Below, piece after piece: positions 1-5,686 of a DNA stretch of 11,566 bases. The notes beneath the pieces were generated by a model. The model was given only the letters and a program-made list of their open reading frames with translations, was not told where the DNA came from and searched no databases. The stretch covers positions 1 through 11,566 of the forward strand of contig USAT01000059.1 in the NCBI GenBank assembly GCA_900552725.1. The letters are read 5' to 3'. The DNA comes from an uncultured Eubacteriales bacterium (lineage in GTDB: Bacteria; Bacillota; Clostridia; Oscillospirales; Oscillospiraceae). The translations under genes and the position numbers were made by a program. Each line of letters begins with the position of its first letter. Within the stretch, counting starts at the first letter, position 1.

Positions 1-24
1 TACCTGCGGTAACGGGTCGTTTTT

Positions 25-1614
25 TTATTTCTCCAGCGCCGCCGCCACAAAGCCCCGGAACAGGGGATGGGGTCGGTCGGGACGGCTCTTGAACTCCGGG
101 TGGAACTGGACGCCCACGAACCACCGGTGGGCGGGGTTCTCCACGATCTCCACCAAATGTCCGTCAGGGGATGTGCCGGTGGGCACCAGTCCGGCGGCGG
201 TGATGCGCTCCCGGAAGTCGTTGTTAAACTCATAGCGGTGGCGGTGCCGCTCGCTGATCTCGCTCTGACCGTACAGGGCGCGGGCCCGGCTGTCCGCCGC
301 CAGGACGCAGGGATACTGCCCCAGCCGCATGGTGCCGCCCTTGCTGCTGACGCCCACCTGATCCGGCATCAGGTCGATGACGGGATGGGCCGTCTGGGGC
401 GCCATCTCGGTGGAGTGGGCGTCGGCCCAGCCCAGCACATGGCGGGCAAACTCGATGACGGCGATCTGCATACCCAGGCAGATGCCCAGATAGGGAATGT
501 CGTTCTCGCGGGCGTATTGGGCCGCGGCGATCATGCCCTCGATGCCCCGGTCGCCGAAGCCGCCGGGCACCAGGATGCCGCTGCATCCAGAGAGCACCTC
601 CGCCGCGTTCTCCGTCGTCACGGTCTCGGAATCCACCCACCGAATATGCACCACCGCGCCGCAGGCGGTACCGGCGTGGAACAGGGATTCCTCCACGCTG
701 AGGTAGGCGTCGTGAAGCTGGACATACTTGCCCACCAGGGCGATGGTGACCTCGCGGCTGGCGTTCTTGATGTCGCTGACCATGGCGGCCCAGTGGGTCA
801 TGTCCGCCGCCGGACGGTCAAGCCCCAGCTTGCGGCACACGATCTCGTCCAGGCCCTCCTTCTGCAGCAGCAGCGGCACCTCGTACAGGGTGTCCGCCGT
901 GGTGTTCTGGATGACGCAGTCCTCGGAAATGTTGCAGAACAGGGCGATCTTCTTCCGCATGTCCTCCGGGATGGGCACGTCGCTGCGGCACACCAGCACG
1001 TCCGGCTGGATGCCCAGGCTCAGCAGCTCCTTGACGGAGTGCTGGGTGGGCTTGCTCTTCAGCTCACCGCTGCCGGGGATCTGGACGATCAGGGGCACAT
1101 GGATGTACACCACGTTTTCCCGGCCCTTTTCCACCGCCACCTGACGGATGGCCTCCAGGAAGGGCTGGCTCTCGATATCGCCCACCGTGCCGCCGATCTC
1201 GCAGATCAGCACATCCACGTCCTCCTGCTCCATGGCGTAGACGTGGCTCTTGATCTCGTCGGTGACGTGGGGGATGATCTGCACCGTGCCGCCCAGGAAC
1301 GCACCCTGGCGCTCACGGTTGAGGAGATCCCAGTACACCCGGCCGGAGGACACGGAGCACCGGCCCGTCAGACTCTCGTCCACGAATCGCTCATAGTGGC
1401 CCAGATCCAGGTCGGTCTCGGCGCCGTCGTCGGTGACGAACACCTCGCCGTGCTGATAGGGGCTCATGGTGCCGGGATCCACATTCAGATAGGGGTCAAA
1501 TTTCTGGTTCCGCACCCGCAGGCCGCGCTGCTTCAAAAGGCGGCCCAGCGACGCCGCGCAGATGCCCTTACCCAGGCCGGACACCACGCCGCCGGTCACA
1601 AATACATACTTCAT
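25..1614 (-). CDS. pyrG: CTP synthase (glutamine-hydrolysing)
   Basis: This enzyme makes CTP from UTP using ATP and glutamine-derived ammonia, the last step of de novo pyrimidine nucleotide synthesis in the cytosol. The protein is 529 aa, close to the usual ~535. The N-terminal synthetase domain (about 1-265) opens with MKYVFVTGG and the P-loop GGVVSGLGKG (residues 8-17), followed by NVDPGTMSPYQHGEV. The C-terminal glutaminase domain has the nucleophile in GICLGMQ at Cys379 and the VQFHPEF pair His505/Glu507, so all three triad residues are present. I chose the ATG at 1614 because the family begins exactly at MKYVFVTGG. It has a weak GGGAA Shine-Dalgarno 6 nt upstream. A GTG at 1674 would add 20 Gly/Ala-rich residues, lacks a ribosome site and would translate a leader hairpin. 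The gene is monocistronic, with its own promoter at 1688-1716. Its terminator probably lies beyond the left edge. Confidence 0.97.
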   Translation of the reverse strand: MKYVFVTGGVVSGLGKGICAASLGRLLKQRGLRVRNQKFDPYLNVDPGTMSPYQHGEVFVTDDGAETDLDLGHYERFVDESLTGRCSVSSGRVYWDLLNRERQGAFLGGTVQIIPHVTDEIKSHVYAMEQEDVDVLICEIGGTVGDIESQPFLEAIRQVAVEKGRENVVYIHVPLIVQIPGSGELKSKPTQHSVKELLSLGIQPDVLVCRSDVPIPEDMRKKIALFCNISEDCVIQNTTADTLYEVPLLLQKEGLDEIVCRKLGLDRPAADMTHWAAMVSDIKNASREVTIALVGKYVQLHDAYLSVEESLFHAGTACGAVVHIRWVDSETVTTENAAEVLSGCSGILVPGGFGDRGIEGMIAAAQYARENDIPYLGICLGMQIAVIEFARHVLGWADAHSTEMAPQTAHPVIDLMPDQVGVSSKGGTMRLGQYPCVLAADSRARALYGQSEISERHRHRYEFNNDFRERITAAGLVPTGTSPDGHLVEIVENPAHRWFVGVQFHPEFKSRPDRPHPLFRGFVAAALEK

Positions 1615-1636
1615 ACGCCGTTCCCTGTTCCCTTCC

Positions 1637-1670
1637 GCGCCGGGCCCTTCCCCTGCGGAAGTCCCGGCGC
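1637..1670 (-). promoter_or_regulatory. two-tier hairpin in the pyrG 5' leader
   Basis: On the pyrG transcript an 8-bp outer stem (GCGCCGGG with CCCGGCGC) encloses a 5-bp inner stem (CUUCC with GGAAG) around a 5-nt GCAGG loop. The two tiers are separated by one unpaired A on one side and GG on the other. It sits about 10 nt after the predicted transcript start and ends 22 nt before the ATG. No U-tract follows it, so it is not a simple terminator. It may stabilise the message or be a control element for pyrimidine supply. The pairing is seen; the role is inference. Confidence 0.5.
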
Positions 1671-1687
1671 TCACAAAAATATGCTAC

Positions 1688-1716
1688 ATTGTAGTCGTAT
1701 GATTTTCTCCCGTCAA
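1688..1716 (-). promoter_or_regulatory. sigma-A promoter of pyrG
   Basis: Reading the minus strand, the -35 box TTGACG (1711-1716) and the -10 box TACAAT (1688-1693) are separated by exactly 17 bp. Predicted start sites are the A at 1680 (8 nt past the -10 box) or the A at 1682. The transcript from 1680 would begin AUUUUUGUG. The 5' untranslated leader is about 65 nt and holds the hairpin at 1637-1670. Confidence 0.85.
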
Positions 1717-1867
1717 GACGTAAATATTCCAAAATATGCGGTGAAAAAGTACCGGTTTTCCCGCCATCCGCCGAAATTGAAAAAGTGGTGAAAAACCACT
1801 TGCATCCGCCGCGGCATGGTGCTAAACTATAAAATACGCCACTCTATTTTGCAGGGTGGCTTTACAG

Positions 1868-1906
1868 AAAAAATCACCGGCTGCGTACCCTGGTACGCAG
1901 CCGGTG
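1868..1906 (-). terminator. intrinsic terminator after the aminotransferase gene
   Basis: A perfect 15-nt inverted repeat (1875-1889 with 1892-1906, core CACCGGCTGCGTACC) is followed on the minus strand by ATTTTTT (1868-1874). It starts 20 nt after the aminotransferase stop codon, and it separates this gene from the pyrG promoter. The innermost pair must open, giving a 14-bp stem with a 4-nt loop. This is a textbook rho-independent terminator. Confidence 0.93.
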
Positions 1907-1926
1907 TTCGTTATGTATGCGGGAAA

Positions 1927-3117
1927 TTATTTCTTGTTATATGCCTCGATGCCCAGGCGCAGCAGATCCATGGCACGCTCCAGCGCCTCCTGCTTCAGCA
2001 CATAGGCGATGCGGATCTCGTTCTTGCCCTTGCCGGGGGTGGCATAGAAGGGCTCGCCGGGGGCGAACATGACGGTATCGCCGTGATCGTCGAACTCCTC
2101 CAGCAGGAACATCTGGAACTTGTCGGCGTCATCCACCGGCAGGGCGGCCATCACATAGAAGGCGCCGCGGGGACACTCGCACACCACGCCGGGGATCTCC
2201 TTCAGCTTGCGCATGACGGTGTCGCGGCGCAGCTTGTACTCATCGCGGACGGCGGCGAAGTACTCGGGGCCGACGCTGTACAGGGCGGCGGAGGCGATCT
2301 GATCCAGGGTGGGGACGGACAGACGGCACTGGGCGTACTTCATGGCCTGGGCCATCAGCTCCTTGTTGCGGGAGATCATGCAGCCGATGCGGGCGCCGCA
2401 GGCGGAGAACCGCTTGGACACGGTGTCGATGACGATGACGTTGTCGGCGGCGTCATCAAACTGGCCCATGGACTGCAGGGGCTCACCGGCATAGACGAAT
2501 TCGCGGTAAGCCTCGTCGCCGATGATGAACAGGTCGTGCTCCTTGGCGATGTCCACCATCATGCGCATCTCCTCAGGAGTCAGCACGGCGCCGGTGGGGT
2601 TGCCGGGGTTGGTGACCATGATGGCGCGGGTGTGCTCGTTGATCTCCGCCTCCACCTTGGCCCGGTCGGCATAGTGATAGCCGTCATGAGGGGAGGTGGG
2701 GATGGGATGGATGGTGGCGCCGCAGGTATAGGCCATGGTGTAGTAGTTGGGATAGAAGGGCTCGGGGATCAGGATCTCGTCGCCGTCATCCAGGATGCAG
2801 TTCATGGTGATCTGCAGCGCCTCGCTGCCGCCGTTGGTGATCAGGATGTCACCCTTTTCAAAGTGCATGCCCAGGTCGTCATAGTATTTCTGGATGGCGT
2901 CGATCAGAACGGGGATACCGGGGGACGGCGCGTATTCCAATACCGGAAGGTCAAAGTGGCGCACAGCCTCGAAGTAAGCCTTGGGGGTCTCGATGTCCGG
3001 CTGGCCGATGTTCAGATGGTAGATCTTCTTGCCTTTTGCTTCTGCCGCCACGGCATAAGGATGAAACTTACGCATGGGGGACAGGCCGCATTTCAGAACC
3101 TTGCTGGAAAACTTCAT
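1927..3117 (-). CDS. pyridoxal-phosphate aminotransferase, class I/II (AspC-like)
   Basis: A fold-type I PLP aminotransferase of 396 aa, normal for the AspC/AAT superfamily. It should move an amino group between an amino acid and a 2-oxo acid in the cytosol; the sequence does not settle the substrate. Visible signatures are LNIGQPDIETP near residue 37, the NPGNPTG cofactor loop (170-176), DEAYREF, the Schiff-base Lys235 in TVSKRFSACGARIG, and Arg369 in NEIRIAY, which by family knowledge binds the substrate carboxylate. The ATG at 3117 is chosen because AGGAGG (3125-3130) lies 7 nt upstream and the family starts near SSKVLK. An in-frame start at 3171 coincides with the predicted transcription start, so it could not be used from that promoter. 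The gene stands alone, with its own promoter (3178-3206) and terminator (1868-1906). General names such as aspartate aminotransferase would be over-precise. Confidence 0.93.
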   Translation of the reverse strand: MKFSSKVLKCGLSPMRKFHPYAVAAEAKGKKIYHLNIGQPDIETPKAYFEAVRHFDLPVLEYAPSPGIPVLIDAIQKYYDDLGMHFEKGDILITNGGSEALQITMNCILDDGDEILIPEPFYPNYYTMAYTCGATIHPIPTSPHDGYHYADRAKVEAEINEHTRAIMVTNPGNPTGAVLTPEEMRMMVDIAKEHDLFIIGDEAYREFVYAGEPLQSMGQFDDAADNVIVIDTVSKRFSACGARIGCMISRNKELMAQAMKYAQCRLSVPTLDQIASAALYSVGPEYFAAVRDEYKLRRDTVMRKLKEIPGVVCECPRGAFYVMAALPVDDADKFQMFLLEEFDDHGDTVMFAPGEPFYATPGKGKNEIRIAYVLKQEALERAMDLLRLGIEAYNKK

Positions 3118-3177
3118 AGTATTGCCTCCTATATGATTTGACGGCAGGGCACAACGTGGCCTGCGCTTCATATCACC

Positions 3178-3206
3178 ATACTAGCCTATTTTCCGCCAAT
3201 CGTCAA
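3178..3206 (-). promoter_or_regulatory. sigma-A promoter of the aminotransferase gene
   Basis: Minus-strand TTGACG (3201-3206) and TAGTAT (3178-3183) are 17 bp apart. The start site should fall near 3171, giving a ~54-nt leader that ends in a strong AGGAGG site. The leader can form a modest hairpin (3144-3164: GCAGG with CCTGC, a C-C mismatch, then CAC with GTG around a 3-nt loop); no function is evident. Confidence 0.85.
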
Positions 3207-3216
3207 GAAAAAATGA

Positions 3217-3250
3217 AAAAGAACGGCCATTATGAAATGGCCGTTCTTTT
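3217..3250 (-). terminator. intrinsic terminator, probably of the mreB transcript (possibly bidirectional)
   Basis: AAAAGAACGGCCAT (3217-3230) pairs with its 14-nt complement at 3237-3250 around the loop TATGAA. On the minus strand the stem is followed by TTCTTTTTCATTTTTTC, a good U-tract. The hairpin has T-rich flanks on both sides and could also stop plus-strand transcription. It lies 212 nt after the mreB stop and just before the aminotransferase -35 box, so the mreB message would carry a long structured 3' end. Confidence 0.82.
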
Positions 3251-3289
3251 AGTAGTAAAACTGTCAGCGCTGCTCGATGACAATATCAA

Positions 3290-3309
3290 AAAGCCTCGTA
3301 AAGCCTCGC
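3290..3309. repeat. tandem 10-mer, two copies
   Basis: AAAGCCTCGT is followed directly by AAAGCCTCGC, nine of ten bases identical. It lies in the presumed 3' untranslated region of mreB, between the palindrome array and the terminator. No role is apparent. Confidence 0.7.
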
Positions 3310-3313
3310 AGAG

Positions 3314-3455
3314 TTCGCGGCGCGAACGCCGCGAATTATTTAAATCATTTTTCTGACGACATGTGCGTCAGAAAAATACTTCTCAGGCTGCAAGTGCCAA
3401 AGGCGCGCAGCAGCCTGCAATCCCCTTTGGCAATGAAATCGAAGATTTCATGCCA
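3314..3455. repeat. array of interlocking palindromes downstream of mreB
   Basis: Five inverted repeats are packed into 142 bp. A: 9-bp stem, 3314-3322 with 3327-3335, loop CGAA. B: 12-bp stem, 3347-3358 with 3366-3377, core CTGACG. C: 8 bp, 3384-3391 (CAGGCTGC) with 3410-3417. D: 9 bp, 3395-3403 (TGCCAAAGG) with 3424-3432. E: 8 bp, 3433-3440 (ATGAAATC) with 3444-3451, loop GAA, extendable by TGGC/GCCA across one bulged A. C and D interlock as in an H-type pseudoknot, and the E extension competes with D for the same bases. All would be in the mreB 3' untranslated region if transcription continues to 3217. The pairings are seen; function is unknown. Confidence 0.75.
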
Positions 3456-3461
3456 GTATTT

Positions 3462-4493
3462 TTAGTTCATCTGCCGTCTGCGGCTCAGGTTCACGGTGCC
3501 GTCGGTCATGGAATTCAGGGAATCCAGGCTCTTGCCGGTACCCTCGGCCACGCAGGAGATGGCGTCCTCGGCCACCATGGTGTGGATGCCGGTGCGGGCG
3601 GTGATCAGCTTATCGAAGCCGTCCACCAAGCTGCCGCCGCCGGTCATGACGATGCCGTTGTCGGAGATATCGGCCACCAGCTCGGGCGGAGTACGCTCCA
3701 GCACGCCGTGAACGGCCTCCAGGATCCGCTCCACCGGCTCCTCGAAGGCTTCCAGCATCTCGGTAGAGGTAACGGTCAGCGTCTTGGGCAGGCCCGTCAG
3801 CAGACAGCGGCCCTTCACGTCGATGGAGGTCTCCTCCTCCTTGGGGAACACGCAGCCGATGCGCATCTTCATCATCTCGGCGGTACGCTCGCCCACCAGC
3901 ACGTTGTGCTTGCGGCGCATATACTTGACGATGGCCTCGTTGAACTGGTCGCCGGCCACCTTGATGGAGGCGCTCTCCACCACGCCGGAGAGGGAGATGA
4001 CGGCGATATCGGTGGTGCCGCCGCCGATGTCCACCACCATGTGGCCGTCGGGCTTGGCGATGTCGATGCCCGCGCCGATGGCGGCCGCCACCGGTTCCTC
4101 GATCAGATACACGCGGCGTGCGCCCGCCTGGATGCCGGCGTCCACCACGGCACGCTCCTCTACCTCGGTGATGCCGGAGGGCACACAGATAATGACCCGC
4201 GGCTTGAACATCTGGAAGCCGCCGGTGACCTTGTGAATGAACTCCTTCAGCATCCGCTCCGTCATGTCATAGTCGGAGATGACGCCCTCACGCAGGGGAC
4301 GAATGGCCACGATGTTGCCGGGGGTACGGCCCAGCATGGCCTGGGCCTCGGCGCCCACCTTCAGCAGGCGGCCGGTATTCTTGTCGATGGCCACCACCGA
4401 CGGCTCGTTCAGCACGACGCCCTTACCCTTGATATATACCAGAACGGAAGCGGTACCCAGATCGATACCGATATCTTTTGCCAAAGAACACAT
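3462..4493 (-). CDS. mreB: rod shape-determining protein MreB/Mbl (bacterial actin)
   Basis: An actin-fold ATPase that forms membrane-associated filaments and positions the cell-wall elongation machinery. The 343-aa product matches the family length. Motifs in order are the phosphate-1 loop DIGIDLGTAS (from residue 7), a RPLREGVISDYD stretch typical of MreB, IEEPVAAAIGAG, the phosphate-2 loop VVDIGGGTTDIA (Asp155) and the adenosine motif GIVMTGGGSLVDG near the C terminus. The start at 4493 (MCSLAKDIGIDLG) is chosen because GAGGT lies 7 nt upstream; a GTG at 4502 would overlap that site. It has its own promoter (4565-4593), and no mreC or mreD is adjacent, so it is a stand-alone paralogue in the style of Mbl or MreBH of Firmicutes. 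Which paralogue it is cannot be told from sequence alone. A basic RRRQMN tail ends the protein. Confidence 0.95.
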   Translation of the reverse strand: MCSLAKDIGIDLGTASVLVYIKGKGVVLNEPSVVAIDKNTGRLLKVGAEAQAMLGRTPGNIVAIRPLREGVISDYDMTERMLKEFIHKVTGGFQMFKPRVIICVPSGITEVEERAVVDAGIQAGARRVYLIEEPVAAAIGAGIDIAKPDGHMVVDIGGGTTDIAVISLSGVVESASIKVAGDQFNEAIVKYMRRKHNVLVGERTAEMMKMRIGCVFPKEEETSIDVKGRCLLTGLPKTLTVTSTEMLEAFEEPVERILEAVHGVLERTPPELVADISDNGIVMTGGGSLVDGFDKLITARTGIHTMVAEDAISCVAEGTGKSLDSLNSMTDGTVNLSRRRQMN

Positions 4494-4564
4494 AAGCTGC
4501 ACCTCATCATTTCTTCATTTGTGTTATCATGTGCGGCCATAAGCCGAATTTTTCCCAATTAAGT

Positions 4565-4593
4565 ATTATACTGACAGCCTTTGCGTTTTGCAA
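4565..4593 (-). promoter_or_regulatory. sigma-A promoter of mreB
   Basis: Minus-strand TTGCAA (4588-4593) and a perfect TATAAT (4565-4570) are 17 bp apart. The start site near 4558 gives a ~65-nt leader ending in the GAGGT ribosome site. Confidence 0.85.
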
Positions 4594-4710
4594 GAGCAAG
4601 TTGTAAATGTTCACAGATTTGTTAAAAGAGAAACGAGAGTATCGGCGTTTGCACAGGTGATGGACACCGTTGGCCCATTCGTATGACCGCTGCGCTCTCG
4701 AAAAACCATT

Positions 4711-4790
4711 CGTAGGGCGGGGTGACCTCATCCCGCCGCGTTGGCGCACAGGGCTTATTGTGCGGCGGCATGTGGTCATGCCGCCCTACG
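4711..4790. repeat. REP-like hairpin pair (units 1 and 1', convergent)
   Basis: The 10-bp ends CGTAGGGCGG and CCGCCCTACG are inverted, 80 bp from edge to edge. Each half folds by itself. Unit 1 (4716-4737) has a 9-bp stem with one G-T pair and loop ACCT. Unit 1' (4764-4785) has a perfect 9-bp stem (GGCGGCATG) and loop TGGT. Compared as units, the inner stems differ (GGTG versus CATG) while pairing is preserved. Each has GTAG at its foot, the tetranucleotide known at the foot of REP elements mobilised by RAYT-type (IS200/IS605-like) transposases. No such transposase is in the window. Confidence 0.75.
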
Positions 4791-4809
4791 GAGTTCTACC
4801 CTATTTTTC

Positions 4810-4839
4810 GTAGGGGGCGGCGTCCCCGACGCCCCGCCG
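4810..4839 (+). repeat. REP-like hairpin (unit 2, single)
   Basis: GTAG (4810-4813) precedes a hairpin at 4816-4838: GGCG pairs with CGCC, and GCGTC pairs with GACGC around loop CCC, with two bulged Cs. The foot and the total of nine pairs match the neighbouring units, but the stem sequence is different. It lies in the same orientation as units 1 and 3. Confidence 0.6.
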
Positions 4840-4869
4840 TATCACCGTTGTACCCCGTAAAACCGATCC

Positions 4870-4947
4870 GTAGGGGCGACCCTTGCGGTCGCCCGATGCG
4901 CCATTACACACCGTTTTTTTACGGGCGACCGCGAGGGTCGCCCCTAC
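4870..4947. repeat. REP-like hairpin pair (units 3 and 3'), 26-nt inverted repeats
   Basis: Two 26-nt arms (4870-4895 and 4922-4947) are inverted copies differing at one base, separated by 26 nt that include a run of seven T. Each arm also folds alone: GGGCGACC pairs with GGTCGCCC around loop CTTGC (4874-4894) or GCGAG (4923-4943). GTAG or its complement marks each outer foot. The layout is that of a BIME, a pair of inverted REPs. Confidence 0.8.
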
Positions 4948-4956
4948 AGGCTGTTG

Positions 4957-4983
4957 ACAAAAGTACCCCGCGCCGGGGCGCGA
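4957..4983 (-). terminator. possible terminator of the uvrA-comF operon
   Basis: About 40 nt after the comF stop, the minus strand reads CGCGCCCCGGCGCGGGG and then TACTTTTG. Either CGCGC/GCGCG (loop CCCG) or CCCC/GGGG (loop GGCGC) can pair; the second leads straight into the short, imperfect U-tract. The stem is short, so this is a weak call. The REP hairpins just beyond could also end or protect the transcript. Confidence 0.35.
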
Positions 4984-5020
4984 AATACCCTTTCTCTACT
5001 ATACCCCAAAAACTACCGTT

Positions 5021-5686
5021 TTACTCCCGCACCATGGCCAGCGTCAGGCACATCACCTCCGCCGCGCCTGCCGCCTTCAGAACACGGGCGCACTCGCCCA
5101 GGGTGGCGCCGGTGGTGCAGATGTCGTCCACCAGCAGCAGACGCTTTCCCGCGAACTGCTCCGGCGACACCGCCTCATACACGCCCAGCACGTTGGCCCG
5201 GCGCTCCGCCCCGTCGTGGATGCCGGACTGGGGCGGATTGTCCACCACCTTCCGCAGCGTCTCGATGGGGGCCACATGCCAGTCCACGCACATGCTGGCG
5301 GTGAGATACCGGGCCTGGTCGAAGCCCCGCTTTTTCAGCCGCTTCTTGCTGACCGGCACCCATGTGATGGCGTCGAACTCGCCGCTGTACTGCTCCGCAG
5401 CCGTCTCGGCCATCATGCGGCCGAAGCAGTCCAGTCCGTTGAGCCTTCCGTGGAATTTGTAGTCCAGGATGGCCTTGCGCACGCTGTCCTCGTAATAGAG
5501 CGGCGCGGCGCACCGGCCAAAATCCGCGCCCTGCCGCACCCTGCCGCACCGGGGCAGCGTGTCGCTGCAGGGCTGGCACAGCAGGGACTTCCTGTCCACA
5601 CCTCTGCCGCAGAAGGGGCATTTCCGGGGAAAGAATACCCCCAGCAGATCATTGGTGATCTTATTCAGCTCGTCATTGAAGCCCAT
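5021..5686 (-). CDS. comF: ComF family protein (phosphoribosyltransferase fold)
   Basis: A 221-aa ComF-type protein of normal length. A zinc-binding knuckle opens it (Cys23, Cys26, Cys37, Cys40 in CPFC...CQPC), and a type I phosphoribosyltransferase domain follows, ending in the PRPP-binding loop LLLVDDICTTGATL with Asp187/Asp188. In Bacillus and Haemophilus ComF takes part in natural transformation, on the cytosolic side of DNA uptake; in many clostridia the role is untested. The ATG at 5686 has GGAGG (5696-5700) 9 nt upstream, and it overlaps the recD2 stop by 14 nt, so translation is probably coupled. A tandem 10-bp repeat (5531-5550) lies in the region of Cys47. No other competence gene is in the window, so the ComF name describes the family and not a proven function. 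Confidence 0.93.
   Translation of the reverse strand: MGFNDELNKITNDLLGVFFPRKCPFCGRGVDRKSLLCQPCSDTLPRCGRVRQGADFGRCAAPLYYEDSVRKAILDYKFHGRLNGLDCFGRMMAETAAEQYSGEFDAITWVPVSKKRLKKRGFDQARYLTASMCVDWHVAPIETLRKVVDNPPQSGIHDGAERRANVLGVYEAVSPEQFAGKRLLLVDDICTTGATLGECARVLKAAGAAEVMCLTLAMVRE

Larger units (their letters stand above)
3118..3461. other. gene-free interval between mreB and the aminotransferase gene
   Basis: No supported gene lies in this 344-bp gap. From right to left it holds a palindrome array (3314-3455), a tandem 10-mer (3290-3309), a terminator hairpin (3217-3250) and the aminotransferase promoter and leader. Short open frames on the plus strand cross these palindromes and have no ribosome sites or recognisable protein features. 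Confidence 0.8.
4494..5020. other. gene-free interval between comF and mreB
   Basis: This 527-bp gap holds no supported gene. It contains the mreB promoter and leader (4494-4593), an unremarkable AT-rich then mixed stretch (4594-4710), the REP-like cluster (4711-4947) and a possible comF terminator (4957-4983). A plus-strand frame of 246 codons from 4722 runs through the REP hairpins and then along the antisense of comF. It is a composition artefact. Confidence 0.8.

Noticed and set aside
1..24. Possible terminator after pyrG.
   Set aside because: Only a few bases after the stop are in the window. A stretch resembling one arm of a hairpin is present, but the partner arm would be outside, so it cannot be supported.
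1615..1674. GTG start of pyrG at 1674 (20 extra residues).
   Set aside because: No ribosome site, extension unlike the family, and it would translate the leader hairpin. The ATG at 1614 matches the conserved N terminus.
67..1791. 574-codon open frame on the plus strand opposite pyrG (and similar 786- and 441-codon frames opposite recD2 and the aminotransferase gene).
   Set aside because: They are exact antisense shadows of well-recognised genes, rich in His, Gly, Ala and Gln as expected for reversed GC-rich codons, with no domains.
3314..3455. CRISPR array or direct-repeat array.
   Set aside because: The units are palindromes of different sequence without regular spacing, and no cas gene is present.
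4722..5462. 246-codon plus-strand frame starting in the REP cluster.
   Set aside because: It reads through the REP hairpins and then antisense to comF; it has no recognisable protein features.
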